In this document: in pieces, positions 37,662 through 45,721 of the stretch
How positions within the stretch are numbered: position 1 is the stretch's first letter
Layout of the letters: each line of letters opens with the position of its first letter
Source: BPGX01 sp037447455
Lineage (GTDB): Bacteria; Bacteroidota; Bacteroidia; B-17B0; Aurantibacillaceae
Length of the DNA stretch: 64,000 bases
Reading direction: 5' to 3'
Assembly: GCA_037447455.1 (NCBI GenBank)
Contig: JBBIGQ010000006.1
Location: 98,176 to 162,175, forward strand
The notes under the pieces: generated by a model
Database searches by the model: none
The model's input: only the letters and a program-made list of their open reading frames with translations
What the model was told of the DNA's origin: nothing
Program-made: the position numbers and the translations under genes

Positions 37662-37694
37662 TTTGTAAAGTAGAATAAGATTTTCTTATATTTG
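37662..37694 (+). promoter_or_regulatory. Promoter of tRNA-Pro (TTTG-N21-TATATTTG)
   Basis: TTTG at 37662-37665, a 21-base spacer and TATATTTG at 37687-37694. Both boxes and spacing equal those of tRNA-Glu. The tRNA starts 32 bases downstream of the -7 box. Confidence 0.6.
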
Positions 37695-37725
37695 CCGCTG
37701 TTTTCATAGTTGTAAAGTGTTGGTG

Positions 37726-37798
37726 CGGGCTGTGGCGCAGTTGGTAGCGCACTCCTTTGGGGTGGGAGAGGTCGCTGGTTCAAGTCCAGTCAGCCCGA
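37726..37798 (+). tRNA. tRNA-Pro (GGG)
   Basis: Acceptor CGGGCTG pairs with CAGCCCG. D-stem GCGC/GCGC. Anticodon stem CTCCT/GGGAG (one T-G wobble) encloses loop TTGGGGT, so positions 34-36 read GGG. T-arm CTGGTTCAAGTCCAG. Reading the anticodon as TGG would shift the loop by one base and break the stem, so GGG is preferred. No CCA is encoded. Confidence 0.9.
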
Positions 37799-37924
37799 CT
37801 TTTTGTTTCTTTTTGTGATAAGGTAGAAAACATACAGCAGTATAATGTATAATGAAAATCACGACTCGTATACATTTATACTCAAACGCATATATCCGAA
37901 CTATATAACTTAAAAATTTTAATC

Positions 37925-37949
37925 TGCCTTTTGGAGGCATAATTTTTTT
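37925..37949 (+). terminator. Hairpin with T-run downstream of tRNA-Pro
   Basis: Stem TGCCT / AGGCA (37925-37929 with 37935-37939) and loop TTTGG, followed by TAATTTTTTT. It is 126 bases after the tRNA, so it may end the tRNA-Pro transcript or a longer leader. Confidence 0.4.
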
Positions 37950-38005
37950 ACTAAAAATGTTTTAAGTAAATCAAAAAATTTTAAAGTAACTTTACATACA
38001 CATAG

Positions 38006-38197
38006 TTTTGATTAAGGAGTTCATGAATATGCTCCAAATGTTACTTATATCAAGGTAAAAAATTTTTTTAATTGTAACATTTTACGCATATTTATTCACG
38101 CGTTGTTTTTTTTGATTAAGGAGTTCATGAATATGCTCCAAATGTTACTTATATCAAGGTAAAAAATTTTTTTAATTGTAACATTTTACGCATATTT
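38006..38197 (+). repeat. Tandem 88-bp perfect direct duplication upstream of THX
   Basis: Positions 38006-38093 and 38110-38197 are identical over 88 bases, separated by 16 bases. Each copy contains a small hairpin GGAG...CTCC and a second, larger inverted repeat AAATGTTAC / GTAACATTT (38036-38044 with 38074-38082; 38140-38148 with 38178-38186) around an A6T7 core. The second copy ends 12 bases before the THX start codon, so the region from the tRNA hairpin to THX (about 260 bases, no gene) looks like a leader or regulatory element. What it binds is unknown. Confidence 0.85.
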
Positions 38198-38209
38198 GCA
38201 GCAAAAAAT

Positions 38210-38311
38210 ATGGGAAAAGGCGATAAAAGATCCAAAAGAGGAAAAATTCACCTTGGTACTTATGGCAAAACCAGACCAAGAAAGAAAAAGAAGGTAGCTA
38301 ACAGCAAATAA
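38210..38311 (+). CDS. 30S ribosomal protein THX
   Basis: A tiny, strongly basic ribosomal protein of 33 residues (beginning MGKGDKRSKRGKIHLGTYGK). The start MGKGDK and the GTYGxxRP core are the family signature. In Thermus the protein sits in the head of the small subunit and stabilises it. The gene follows the tandem 88-bp repeat and ends before a terminator hairpin, so it is probably a single transcript. Confidence 0.93.
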   Translation: MGKGDKRSKRGKIHLGTYGKTRPRKKKKVANSK

Positions 38312-38334
38312 GTTTGTGTATGCCTCTTTTTAAC

Positions 38335-38376
38335 GGCTCGTCTCATCCGAATAAAGATGCCACGAGCCCTTTTTTT
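38335..38376 (+). terminator. Intrinsic terminator after THX
   Basis: Outer stem GGCTCGT / ACGAGCC (38335-38341 with 38362-38368), inner stem CATC / GATG, then CTTTTTTTG. It separates THX from lpdA, whose ATG follows about 20 bases later. Confidence 0.75.
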
Positions 38377-38397
38377 GTTTTTAAATAAAATGTAATT

Positions 38398-39801
38398 ATG
38401 GCAAAATTTGACATTATAGTAATTGGCTCAGGACCGGGTGGGTACATTTCGGCCATTCGTGCTGCCCAGTTAGGTTTCAAGGTAGCAATTGTAGAAAAAT
38501 ATTCATCTCTTGGTGGGACTTGCCTGAATGTGGGATGTATTCCGTCCAAGGCCTTATTAGATTCTTCCGAACATTATTTTAATGCGGTTCATCAGTTTGA
38601 AACACACGGTATTAAGATAAAAGACATTAAACCAGATATTAAGCAAATGATTGCCCGCAAAAGACAAGTGATAAAAGAAAACAGCGATGGCGTGGCTTAT
38701 TTGATGAAAAAAAATAAAGTAACTGTTTTTTATGGGGTAGCTTCATTTATAGATGCTCATAACATTCAGATAATCTCCGAAAATCAATCCACAAAATTAT
38801 CTGCTGAGAAATTTATTATTGCGACAGGATCAAAACCTTCTACTTTGCCCGGCATTGAGATAGATAAGAAGCAAATTATTACTTCTACGGAAGCATTGGA
38901 ATTAGAAACTATTCCCAAACAATTGATTGTAATTGGTGGTGGAGTGATTGGGTTGGAACTCGGAAGTGTCTTTGCACGTTTAGGAAGTAAAGTGTCTGTT
39001 GTCGAATTTTTAGATAGAATTATCCCTTCAATGGATGGGGCTTTATCCAAAGAACTTCAACGATTGCTCAAGAAAAATTTAGGATTTGAATTTTACTTAC
39101 AACATAAAGTTTTGTCAGCTGAAAAAAAATCCAAAGAGGTCATTGTATCTGCTCAAAATAAAAACGGAGAAAATATTCAATTGAAAGGAGATTATGTTTT
39201 AGTAGCCGTTGGCAGAAGGCCTTATACAGATGGCTTGGGATTGGAAAAAGCCGGTGTGCAACAGGATGAGAAAGGCAGAATAGTTGTCAATGAAAAACTT
39301 CAAACGTCCCAACCACACATATATGCTATTGGCGATGTTATCAGAGGGGCTATGTTAGCTCATAAAGCCGAAGAAGAAGGGGTTTTTGTAGCCGAAATAA
39401 TAGCTGGTCAAAAACCGCATATTGATTACAATTTAATTCCCGGCGTGGTGTATACATGGCCAGAAGTAGCATCGGTGGGATATACAGAAGAACAATTAAA
39501 AGAGAAAAACATTTCATACAAAGTTGGTCAATTCCCATTTAAAGCAAGCGGCCGTGCCAAAGCCAGTATGGATACCGATGGATTTATTAAGGTATTGGCA
39601 CATAAAGATACAGATGAATTGTTAGGTGTACACATGATAGCCCCAAGAGCGGCTGATTTAATTGCAGAAGCAGCTGTAGCCATGGAATACAAAGCCACTG
39701 CGGAAGATATTGGCAGAATTTGTCATCCACACCCTACATTCAGCGAGGCCTTTAAAGAAGCATGTTTGGATGCGTTTGAAAAACGACCGTTGAATTTTTA
39801 A
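38398..39801 (+). CDS. lpdA: Dihydrolipoyl dehydrogenase
   Basis: The E3 flavoprotein of 2-oxoacid dehydrogenase complexes and the glycine cleavage system, which reoxidises dihydrolipoamide with NAD. Over 467 residues: FAD-binding GSGPGGY (10-16), redox-active disulfide GGTCLNVGC (Cys42, Cys47), NAD-binding GGGVIGLELG, second FAD motif IYAIGD and the C-terminal interface base in CHPHPTFSEAFKEA. No other complex subunit is adjacent. clpX follows after 10 bases and may be cotranscribed. Confidence 0.96.
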   Translation: MAKFDIIVIGSGPGGYISAIRAAQLGFKVAIVEKYSSLGGTCLNVGCIPSKALLDSSEHYFNAVHQFETHGIKIKDIKPDIKQMIARKRQVIKENSDGVAYLMKKNKVTVFYGVASFIDAHNIQIISENQSTKLSAEKFIIATGSKPSTLPGIEIDKKQIITSTEALELETIPKQLIVIGGGVIGLELGSVFARLGSKVSVVEFLDRIIPSMDGALSKELQRLLKKNLGFEFYLQHKVLSAEKKSKEVIVSAQNKNGENIQLKGDYVLVAVGRRPYTDGLGLEKAGVQQDEKGRIVVNEKLQTSQPHIYAIGDVIRGAMLAHKAEEEGVFVAEIIAGQKPHIDYNLIPGVVYTWPEVASVGYTEEQLKEKNISYKVGQFPFKASGRAKASMDTDGFIKVLAHKDTDELLGVHMIAPRAADLIAEAAVAMEYKATAEDIGRICHPHPTFSEAFKEACLDAFEKRPLNF

Positions 39802-39811
39802 TTATTGGATT

Positions 39812-41080
39812 ATGGCTAAAACAAATAAAGTTCCTGTATGCTCTTTTTGTGGCTTGCCACAGAATGATAACATTTTGTTATTAGCAGGACACAATGCATA
39901 TATATGCGAAACCTGTGTTGAAAAAGCACATGAAATTATTTTGACCGACAAACAATCCAACAGCAAACGTTCTTATTCTGAATTGGAAACTGCCAATATA
40001 CTGACGCCTAAAGAACTTAAACAATTTTTAGATGAATACGTTATTGGGCAGGATGATGCCAAAAAAATCTTGAGTGTGGCGGTTTACAATCATTACAAGC
40101 GCATTTTAAATACAAATCCAACTCATAAAAAAGACAATAGTGTAGAATTAGAAAAGTCCAATATTTTATTGATTGGAGAAACAGGTACCGGTAAAACTTT
40201 ATTAGCACGTTCCATAGCAAGGTTTTTAAACGTACCTTTTTGTATTGCAGATGCTACGGCTATAACAGAAGCAGGGTATGTTGGTGAAGATGTTGAAACC
40301 ATACTTACTCGCTTATTACAAGCCGCTGATTACGATGTGAAAGCAGCAGAAAAAGGCATCGTGTTCATTGATGAAATTGATAAAATCGCCCGGAAATCAG
40401 GTGATAATCCTTCCATAACAAAGGATGTTGGCGGAGAAGGGGTGCAGCAAGCATTATTAAAAATTTTAGAAGGTGCCGATGTGTTTGTTCCACCACAAGG
40501 CGGAAGAAAACACCCTGAACAACAAATGATTAAAATTAATACTAAAAATATCCTTTTTATTTGTGGTGGGGCATTTGTAGGGCTGGATAAAATTATATCG
40601 TCGCGGGTTAATTTTAATGTCATTGGTTTTAAGGGTAAGAGACAGGAAGAATTAGATAAAGCCAATATCTTGCAATACGTTACTTCACATGATTTGAAAA
40701 CCTTTGGGCTTATTCCTGAATTAATCGGAAGATTGCCGGTAATAGCGACCTTACAACCATTAAACAAAGGGGCCTTAAAGAAAATTTTAGTGGAACCCAA
40801 AAATGCAATGTTGAAACAATATACTTATCTTTTTAGTTTAGATAATATCCATTTAAATATTGAGCCGGAAGTCATTGATAATATTGTAGAGACGGCTTTG
40901 GAATTAAAACTTGGTGCAAGAGGCCTCAGAAGCATTTGTGAAACGATTTTTACAGATTTGATGTATGAACTTCCAAAAGAAAATAAATCACCCCTTCATT
41001 ACAATGTTACAAAAGAATATGCTGAAAAAAAGATGTATAAGTTAAAAAAAAGAGTCCATCCAGCCAAAAAAGCCAATTAA
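39812..41080 (+). CDS. clpX: ATP-dependent protease ATP-binding subunit ClpX
   Basis: AAA+ unfoldase that feeds substrates to ClpP. The 422-residue protein has the N-terminal zinc-binding domain with Cys10, Cys13, Cys32 and Cys35, Walker A GETGTGKT (122-129), pore loop GYVG (155-158), Walker B FIDEID (185-190), the ClpP-docking IGF loop (271-273), and the sensor region KLGARGLRSI. ClpP is not in the window. The start is 10 bases after the lpdA stop. Confidence 0.96.
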   Translation: MAKTNKVPVCSFCGLPQNDNILLLAGHNAYICETCVEKAHEIILTDKQSNSKRSYSELETANILTPKELKQFLDEYVIGQDDAKKILSVAVYNHYKRILNTNPTHKKDNSVELEKSNILLIGETGTGKTLLARSIARFLNVPFCIADATAITEAGYVGEDVETILTRLLQAADYDVKAAEKGIVFIDEIDKIARKSGDNPSITKDVGGEGVQQALLKILEGADVFVPPQGGRKHPEQQMIKINTKNILFICGGAFVGLDKIISSRVNFNVIGFKGKRQEELDKANILQYVTSHDLKTFGLIPELIGRLPVIATLQPLNKGALKKILVEPKNAMLKQYTYLFSLDNIHLNIEPEVIDNIVETALELKLGARGLRSICETIFTDLMYELPKENKSPLHYNVTKEYAEKKMYKLKKRVHPAKKAN

Positions 41081-41158
41081 CATTGTTCAACTTTCAGTCA
41101 CTATTTTTTTATTTTATCTATAATAAATTTCTTATTATTAAGCCCAAAATTAAATTGT

Positions 41159-42055
41159 ATGAAAAAAACATTTTTTTTACTTGGTCTAGCAGGAATCATA
41201 CTAACAGCATGTAATAAAAAATCTCCGGAGCCGGCGACTCCAGATAGTAATGTAACTACTGCTAAGGATGCTGTAAAATCGTATGAAGTGTCTAACGATG
41301 TGTTTTTAATGGCAGCATTGACCCGGGATACTTATACCACTACGCCGTTTTTTGGTTCGTCTGGAGTTACGATTGTTTCAGACACTATTGCAAAAATTGA
41401 TACACTCCTACTCAACAATGCACAAGGTACAGATGGTTATTTAAGAAATGGAAAAATTGTAATTAAATATGCCGCCTCTACTTTAAATGCCAAGTATATT
41501 CGTCAGCCCGGTTTCAAATGTTTGGTTGAATTATACAATTACACCATTAACACTACTTCTGTTTCGGCCTCCTCTATTCAGATTTCCAACACAACACCGA
41601 ATGGCTTTAATCCCAATACTACCAATTTATCATGGTCAGCCACTTTTACCAACTTTACAACGAATGATGGCACCAAATCTGTTGTTTTCAGCGGCACTCA
41701 ATCTATTCAATTGCTGAACACCAATACTTCTACTGTGTACAATAATACAGGCAATATACCTATCCAGTGGCAAAATGCCATCATTTCTGTAACAGGCAAT
41801 TCTACAGGATCTAATCCAAAAGGTTCTTTTGAAGTGACGTTTAATACGCCTTCTACAGATTATCTTTATCGCAACTTAAGGGATTGTGCGCCAGAAGGGT
41901 TCTTAAAACCAGGAAAGCATCCGTTTACCAAAGGATTGCTTTATTTAAAACCGAATGGAAAAAATACACAAGTAGTCAATGTAGGTGAAGGTAATTGTGA
42001 CTATAATGTAAAGGTTACAATTGACGGAATCACCTACCAAACTGATGTTTTATAA
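41159..42055 (+). CDS. Lipoprotein of unknown function
   Basis: A 298-residue lipoprotein with signal peptide and lipobox LTAC (acylated Cys at about residue 18, followed by NKKSPEPATPDSN). The mature part is rich in Thr, Ser and Asn in beta-strand-like patterns and has three cysteines (FKCLVEL, RDCAPEG, EGNCDY). This composition suggests a surface or periplasmic beta-sandwich. I do not recognise a family. The stop lies 17 bases before the start of the dehydrogenase gene. Confidence 0.7.
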   Translation: MKKTFFLLGLAGIILTACNKKSPEPATPDSNVTTAKDAVKSYEVSNDVFLMAALTRDTYTTTPFFGSSGVTIVSDTIAKIDTLLLNNAQGTDGYLRNGKIVIKYAASTLNAKYIRQPGFKCLVELYNYTINTTSVSASSIQISNTTPNGFNPNTTNLSWSATFTNFTTNDGTKSVVFSGTQSIQLLNTNTSTVYNNTGNIPIQWQNAIISVTGNSTGSNPKGSFEVTFNTPSTDYLYRNLRDCAPEGFLKPGKHPFTKGLLYLKPNGKNTQVVNVGEGNCDYNVKVTIDGITYQTDVL

Positions 42056-42071
42056 AAATTCATTTACTTCT

Positions 42072-43178
42072 ATGTCTGTCTCAACTATTAAAGAAAAAGC
42101 ACAACAGAAAGATTCTGATGTTCTGTCTCAGATGACCTTGTTTAACCATGAACAAATCGTTTTTTGTAACGATAATAATGTAGGGCTTAAAGCCATTATT
42201 GGTATTCATAACACTGTCTTAGGTCCTGCACTTGGGGGGACACGTATGTGGAATTATGCTAGTGAACAAGAGGCGCTCATCGATGTTTTACGGCTTTCCA
42301 GAGGAATGACTTACAAATCAGCAGTGGCAGGAATCAACCTTGGAGGGGGAAAAGCCGTTATTATCGGAGACCCCAAAAAAATAAAGACAGAAGCCCTTCT
42401 CAGAAGTTTTGGTAAATTTATTGATAATCTGGGAGGAAAATACATCACGGCAGAAGATGTTTCCATGAACAGCAAAGATATGGAAATTATTCACATGGAA
42501 ACAGATTATGTAACAGGACTTCCTGGATCAATGGGTGGCAGTGGTGATCCTTCACCTGTAACAGCAATGGGTGTGTGGATGGGCATGAAAGCGTCCGCTA
42601 AAAAAGTATATGGGAGAGATGCCTTATCCGGGAAAAAAGTGATAGTGCAGGGATTAGGAAATGTAGGCAAACATTTGATAGAATATCTTGCTAAAGAAGG
42701 GGCTGAATTATTAGTGTTTGATATTGACGAAGAAAAAGTGAAAAGTGTTAGCCAACACTTTAAAGTGAAAGTGTTGTCAAAAGAAGAGTTATACTCTGTA
42801 GATGCTGATATTTATGCGCCGTGTGCTTTGGGTGCTACTGTGAATACTGAAACATTAGATCAACTGAAAGTTAAAATTATTTGCGGTTCGGCAAACAATC
42901 AATTAGCCGATGAAGCACTGCACGGTAGAATGGTAGAAGAGAAAGGTATTTTATATGCACCGGATTTTGTGGTAAATGCAGGCGGCATTATTAATGTGTA
43001 TTATGAATTAGAAGGATATAACCGAGAAAGAGCACTAGCGCACGCCCAAAACATTTATGATACTACTACAAAAATTTTTGAAATAGCCGAAAGAGAAAAA
43101 ATACCTACTTATCTTGCCGCTAATAAATTAGCAGAAGATCGCATTAATGCCATTGCAAAAATTAATGCACGGTTGTAA
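42072..43178 (+). CDS. Leucine/phenylalanine/valine dehydrogenase (Glu/Leu/Phe/Val family)
   Basis: An NAD-dependent amino-acid dehydrogenase of 368 residues that oxidatively deaminates a branched-chain or aromatic amino acid. The catalytic lysines are at Lys82 (GMTYKSAVAG) and Lys94 (GGGKAVI), spaced as in leucine dehydrogenase. The nucleotide-binding GLGNVGKH is at about 194-201. Longer open frames from 42021 (TTG) or 42045 (ATG) exist, but the ATG at 42072 gives the usual length and lies after the upstream gene's stop. Leucine dehydrogenase is most likely; specificity cannot be fixed by eye. Confidence 0.88.
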   Translation: MSVSTIKEKAQQKDSDVLSQMTLFNHEQIVFCNDNNVGLKAIIGIHNTVLGPALGGTRMWNYASEQEALIDVLRLSRGMTYKSAVAGINLGGGKAVIIGDPKKIKTEALLRSFGKFIDNLGGKYITAEDVSMNSKDMEIIHMETDYVTGLPGSMGGSGDPSPVTAMGVWMGMKASAKKVYGRDALSGKKVIVQGLGNVGKHLIEYLAKEGAELLVFDIDEEKVKSVSQHFKVKVLSKEELYSVDADIYAPCALGATVNTETLDQLKVKIICGSANNQLADEALHGRMVEEKGILYAPDFVVNAGGIINVYYELEGYNRERALAHAQNIYDTTTKIFEIAEREKIPTYLAANKLAEDRINAIAKINARL

Positions 43179-43290
43179 GTTGCAACGTTTTATTTCTTAT
43201 AGTTGCGTTTGATTTTCTGGTATATAAAACCATTGAACGAATAAAAAAATCTCAGGGTCTTTTAATTATATTTACAGCAAAATTTTTATT

Positions 43291-43734
43291 ATGCAATTTG
43301 AAGAAATTATCATGGGAGAAATCAAAAAGGCGATGCTTGTTAAAGATAGCAAACGGCTGGAAGCATTAAGAGCAATTAAAAATGTGATTATTCACGTCAA
43401 AACATCACCAGAAGGATTTACAGAAGAAAATGTAATTAAAACCCTTCAAAAAGAAGTCAAGAAAAGAAAAGATAGTGCTGAAATTTACACACAACAAAAT
43501 CGTCCGGATTTAGCAGAAGTAGAACTCTATCAGGCATCGGTAATGGAAGAATTTTTACCAAAACAATTAAGTGATGATGAATTAAAAACCGAATTGCAAA
43601 AAATAATTCAGGAACTGGGAGCATCTTCTCCGGCGGATATGGGAAAAGTAATGGGTAAAGCAACAAAAGCATTAGCCGGAAAAGCCGATAATTCCAGAAT
43701 TTCTGCCATTGTAAAAGAACTATTGGCAAAATAA
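43291..43734 (+). CDS. GatB/YqeY domain-containing protein
   Basis: A 147-residue cytoplasmic helical protein of the YqeY family, related to the tail domain of the tRNA amidotransferase GatB. It shows DSKRLEALRAIKNVI, ETYTQQNRPDLAE-like EIYTQQNRPDLAEVE, EEFLPKQLSDDEL and DMGKVMGKATKALAGKAD, all typical. The role is presumed in tRNA metabolism but unproven. The stop is one base before the start of the Nif3-like gene, so they form an operon. Confidence 0.9.
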   Translation: MQFEEIIMGEIKKAMLVKDSKRLEALRAIKNVIIHVKTSPEGFTEENVIKTLQKEVKKRKDSAEIYTQQNRPDLAEVELYQASVMEEFLPKQLSDDELKTELQKIIQELGASSPADMGKVMGKATKALAGKADNSRISAIVKELLAK

Positions 43735-43735
43735 T

Positions 43736-44833
43736 ATGGCTATCCTCGTTGCGGATATTATTCATAGTATTGAACAATTCGCTCCACTTAGTTTTCAGGA
43801 AAGCTACGACAATGCCGGGCTGATTATTGGAAGTAGTGCAGAGCCTTGTACGGGCGTTCTTTTAACACTGGATGTAACGGAGGAAGTAATTAACGAGGCG
43901 ATTGAAAATAATTGTAATCTTGTAGTAGCACATCACCCGTTGATTTTTAGCCCTATTAAGCGAATCACAGGGAAATCATTCATAGAACGATGCATTATTA
44001 AGGTCATTCGTCATAACATTAGTATTTACGCGGCTCACACGAATGTTGATAATGTTTATGATGGAGTCAATCAGGAAATTGCTAACCGGTTAGGACTCCT
44101 TAATACAAGAGTTTTATTGACAAAGAAAAATGTTTTGAAAAAACTCGTCACATTCGTTCCTGCCAGTCATTTGGAATCAGTTCAAAATGCCTTGTTTGAA
44201 GTGGGTTGTGGGCATATAGGAAATTATGATAGTTGCAGTTTTTTTACCGATGGAAAAGGTACTTTCAGAGGTAATGAAACGACCAATCCTTTTATTGGTG
44301 AACGAGGAAAGTTGAGTATTGAACCTGAGATCAGGTTAGAAACCATTTTTGAAGTCCATCAAGAAAAACAGGTAATTGCTGCCTTGTTGAAGGCACATCC
44401 TTATGAAGAAGTGGCTTATGATGTGTATTTGTTAGAAAATTATCACCCCAAAGTGGGTAGTGGAATGATTGGAGCATTGGAAGCAGCGATGGATGTCAAA
44501 ACATTTTTATTCAAAATAAAAGACGTGTTTGGTCAGCCAATGATTAGGTATACAGCTTATGACAAGCCCATTCAAAAAGTAGCGTGGTGCGGGGGAAGTG
44601 GGGCATTTTTATTATCCAACGCTATTCAGCAGGGGGCAGATGCTTTTGTAACCGCAGATTTTAAATACCATCAGTTTTTTGATGCAGAAGGTAAAATTAT
44701 GATTGTGGATATTGGGCATTATGAATCTGAGCAATTTACACCTGAAATTTTTTATAGGATTATTAAAAATAAATTTCCTAACTTTGCCGTCTTTTTATCA
44801 AAAATAAATACCAATCCAATTAAATACTTTTAG
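43736..44833 (+). CDS. Nif3-like dinuclear metal center protein
   Basis: A 365-residue member of the Nif3/YbgI family (GTP cyclohydrolase I type 2 homologue). Metal ligands are visible in VVAHHPLIF (about 64-72), AHTNVD (about 100-105) and VDIGHYESE near the C-terminus. The central inserted domain (about 130-240) is of the PII-like type found in longer bacterial forms. Molecular function is still debated for this family. It is placed between yqeY-like and zinc-ribbon coiled-coil genes with gaps of 1-2 bases, a conserved pairing in many Bacteroidota. Confidence 0.9.
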   Translation: MAILVADIIHSIEQFAPLSFQESYDNAGLIIGSSAEPCTGVLLTLDVTEEVINEAIENNCNLVVAHHPLIFSPIKRITGKSFIERCIIKVIRHNISIYAAHTNVDNVYDGVNQEIANRLGLLNTRVLLTKKNVLKKLVTFVPASHLESVQNALFEVGCGHIGNYDSCSFFTDGKGTFRGNETTNPFIGERGKLSIEPEIRLETIFEVHQEKQVIAALLKAHPYEEVAYDVYLLENYHPKVGSGMIGALEAAMDVKTFLFKIKDVFGQPMIRYTAYDKPIQKVAWCGGSGAFLLSNAIQQGADAFVTADFKYHQFFDAEGKIMIVDIGHYESEQFTPEIFYRIIKNKFPNFAVFLSKINTNPIKYF

Positions 44834-44835
44834 TT

Positions 44836-45660
44836 ATGACCACCTTTAAAGAAAAATTAGATGCCTCAGTAGAAGCCAAATTAAGAGCACTTTTTTATCT
44901 TCAGCAAATTGATTCAAAAATTGATAAAATTCGTTTTATCAGAGGTGAACTGCCTTTGGAGGTGAAAGATTTAGAAGATACAGTGGCCGGCTTACAAACC
45001 CGTGTGCAACGACTTCAGAATGAAATTCAGGAGCACGATAGAACTATAAATGATTTGAAAAATTCTATTAAGGAACGGCAAGCGAATATAAAGAAGTATG
45101 AGCAACAACAGAATAAAGTAAGAAATAATAGAGAATATGAGGCCTTGGCTAAAGAAATAGAATATGAAAATCTTGAGATTCAATTGGCTGAAAAAAAGAT
45201 AAAGGAGTCCAAAACAAAGATTGAAACTAAGCAGCAATATCTGGAAGTAGCAGAAAACGAATATCAGGAGCGTTTAAAAGATCTGGAAGTTAAGAAGAAA
45301 GAATTGGAGGAAATTATTTCTGAAACAGAAGAAGAAGAAAAAAAACTATTGAAAGAATCAGAAAAATCATCAGCGTCTATAGAACAACGTTTATTAAATG
45401 CCTATAAAAAAATTCGTGAGAATGTAAAAAATGGTATTGCTGTGGCGGTGGTAGAAAGAGATGCCTGCGGCGGATGCTTTAGTAAGATTCCGCCGCAAAG
45501 AATATTAGATATTCGAGCCCATAATAAAATTATTGTGTGTGAACATTGTGGAAGGATATTGGTAGATGCTTCTATAGATCCAAATTATGTCCCACCGACA
45601 GTGGAGCAGGTTTTGGAAGAAACGAAATCTAAACGAAGTGCCAGTAAAGGTAAGAAATAA
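44836..45660 (+). CDS. Coiled-coil protein with C4 zinc ribbon
   Basis: A 274-residue cytoplasmic protein. Residues about 25-190 form a long charged coiled coil, rich in Glu and Lys. The C-terminus carries a four-cysteine zinc ribbon (ACGGCFSKIPPQ and VCEHCGRIL) of the zf-RING_7 family. The family is widespread and of unknown role; a nucleic-acid or ribosome-linked function has been suggested from its partner Nif3. It starts 2 bases after the Nif3 stop, and a terminator follows at 45679. Confidence 0.87.
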   Translation: MTTFKEKLDASVEAKLRALFYLQQIDSKIDKIRFIRGELPLEVKDLEDTVAGLQTRVQRLQNEIQEHDRTINDLKNSIKERQANIKKYEQQQNKVRNNREYEALAKEIEYENLEIQLAEKKIKESKTKIETKQQYLEVAENEYQERLKDLEVKKKELEEIISETEEEEKKLLKESEKSSASIEQRLLNAYKKIRENVKNGIAVAVVERDACGGCFSKIPPQRILDIRAHNKIIVCEHCGRILVDASIDPNYVPPTVEQVLEETKSKRSASKGKK

Positions 45661-45678
45661 AAATGAAAATGATACAAA

Positions 45679-45710
45679 AGTCCTTCTAATTTAGAAGGGC
45701 TTTTTTATTT
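45679..45710 (+). terminator. Intrinsic terminator after the zinc-ribbon gene
   Basis: 8-bp stem GTCCTTCT / AGAAGGGC (45680-45687 with 45693-45700, one G-T pair), loop AATTT, then TTTTTTATTTT. It ends the yqeY-Nif3-zinc-ribbon unit. Confidence 0.8.
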
Positions 45711-45721
45711 TAAAGAGTATT

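Noticed and set aside
37471..37752. 93-codon minus-strand ORF between tatC and tRNA-Pro
   Set aside because: It starts inside the tRNA antisense and continues in AT-rich low-complexity sequence with no recognisable domain.
37757..37763. tRNA-Pro anticodon TGG
   Set aside because: Reading TGG needs the loop moved by one base, which breaks the 5-bp stem; GGG gives a regular 5+7+5 arm.
37704..37940. 78-codon minus-strand ORF over tRNA-Pro (contains GLTGLEPATSPTP)
   Set aside because: It is the antisense translation of the tRNA gene, a known source of false proteins. The tRNA fold explains the sequence.
38006..38197. CRISPR array
   Set aside because: Only two copies, unit of 88 bases with a 16-base gap, and no cas genes. 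It fits a tandem duplication instead.
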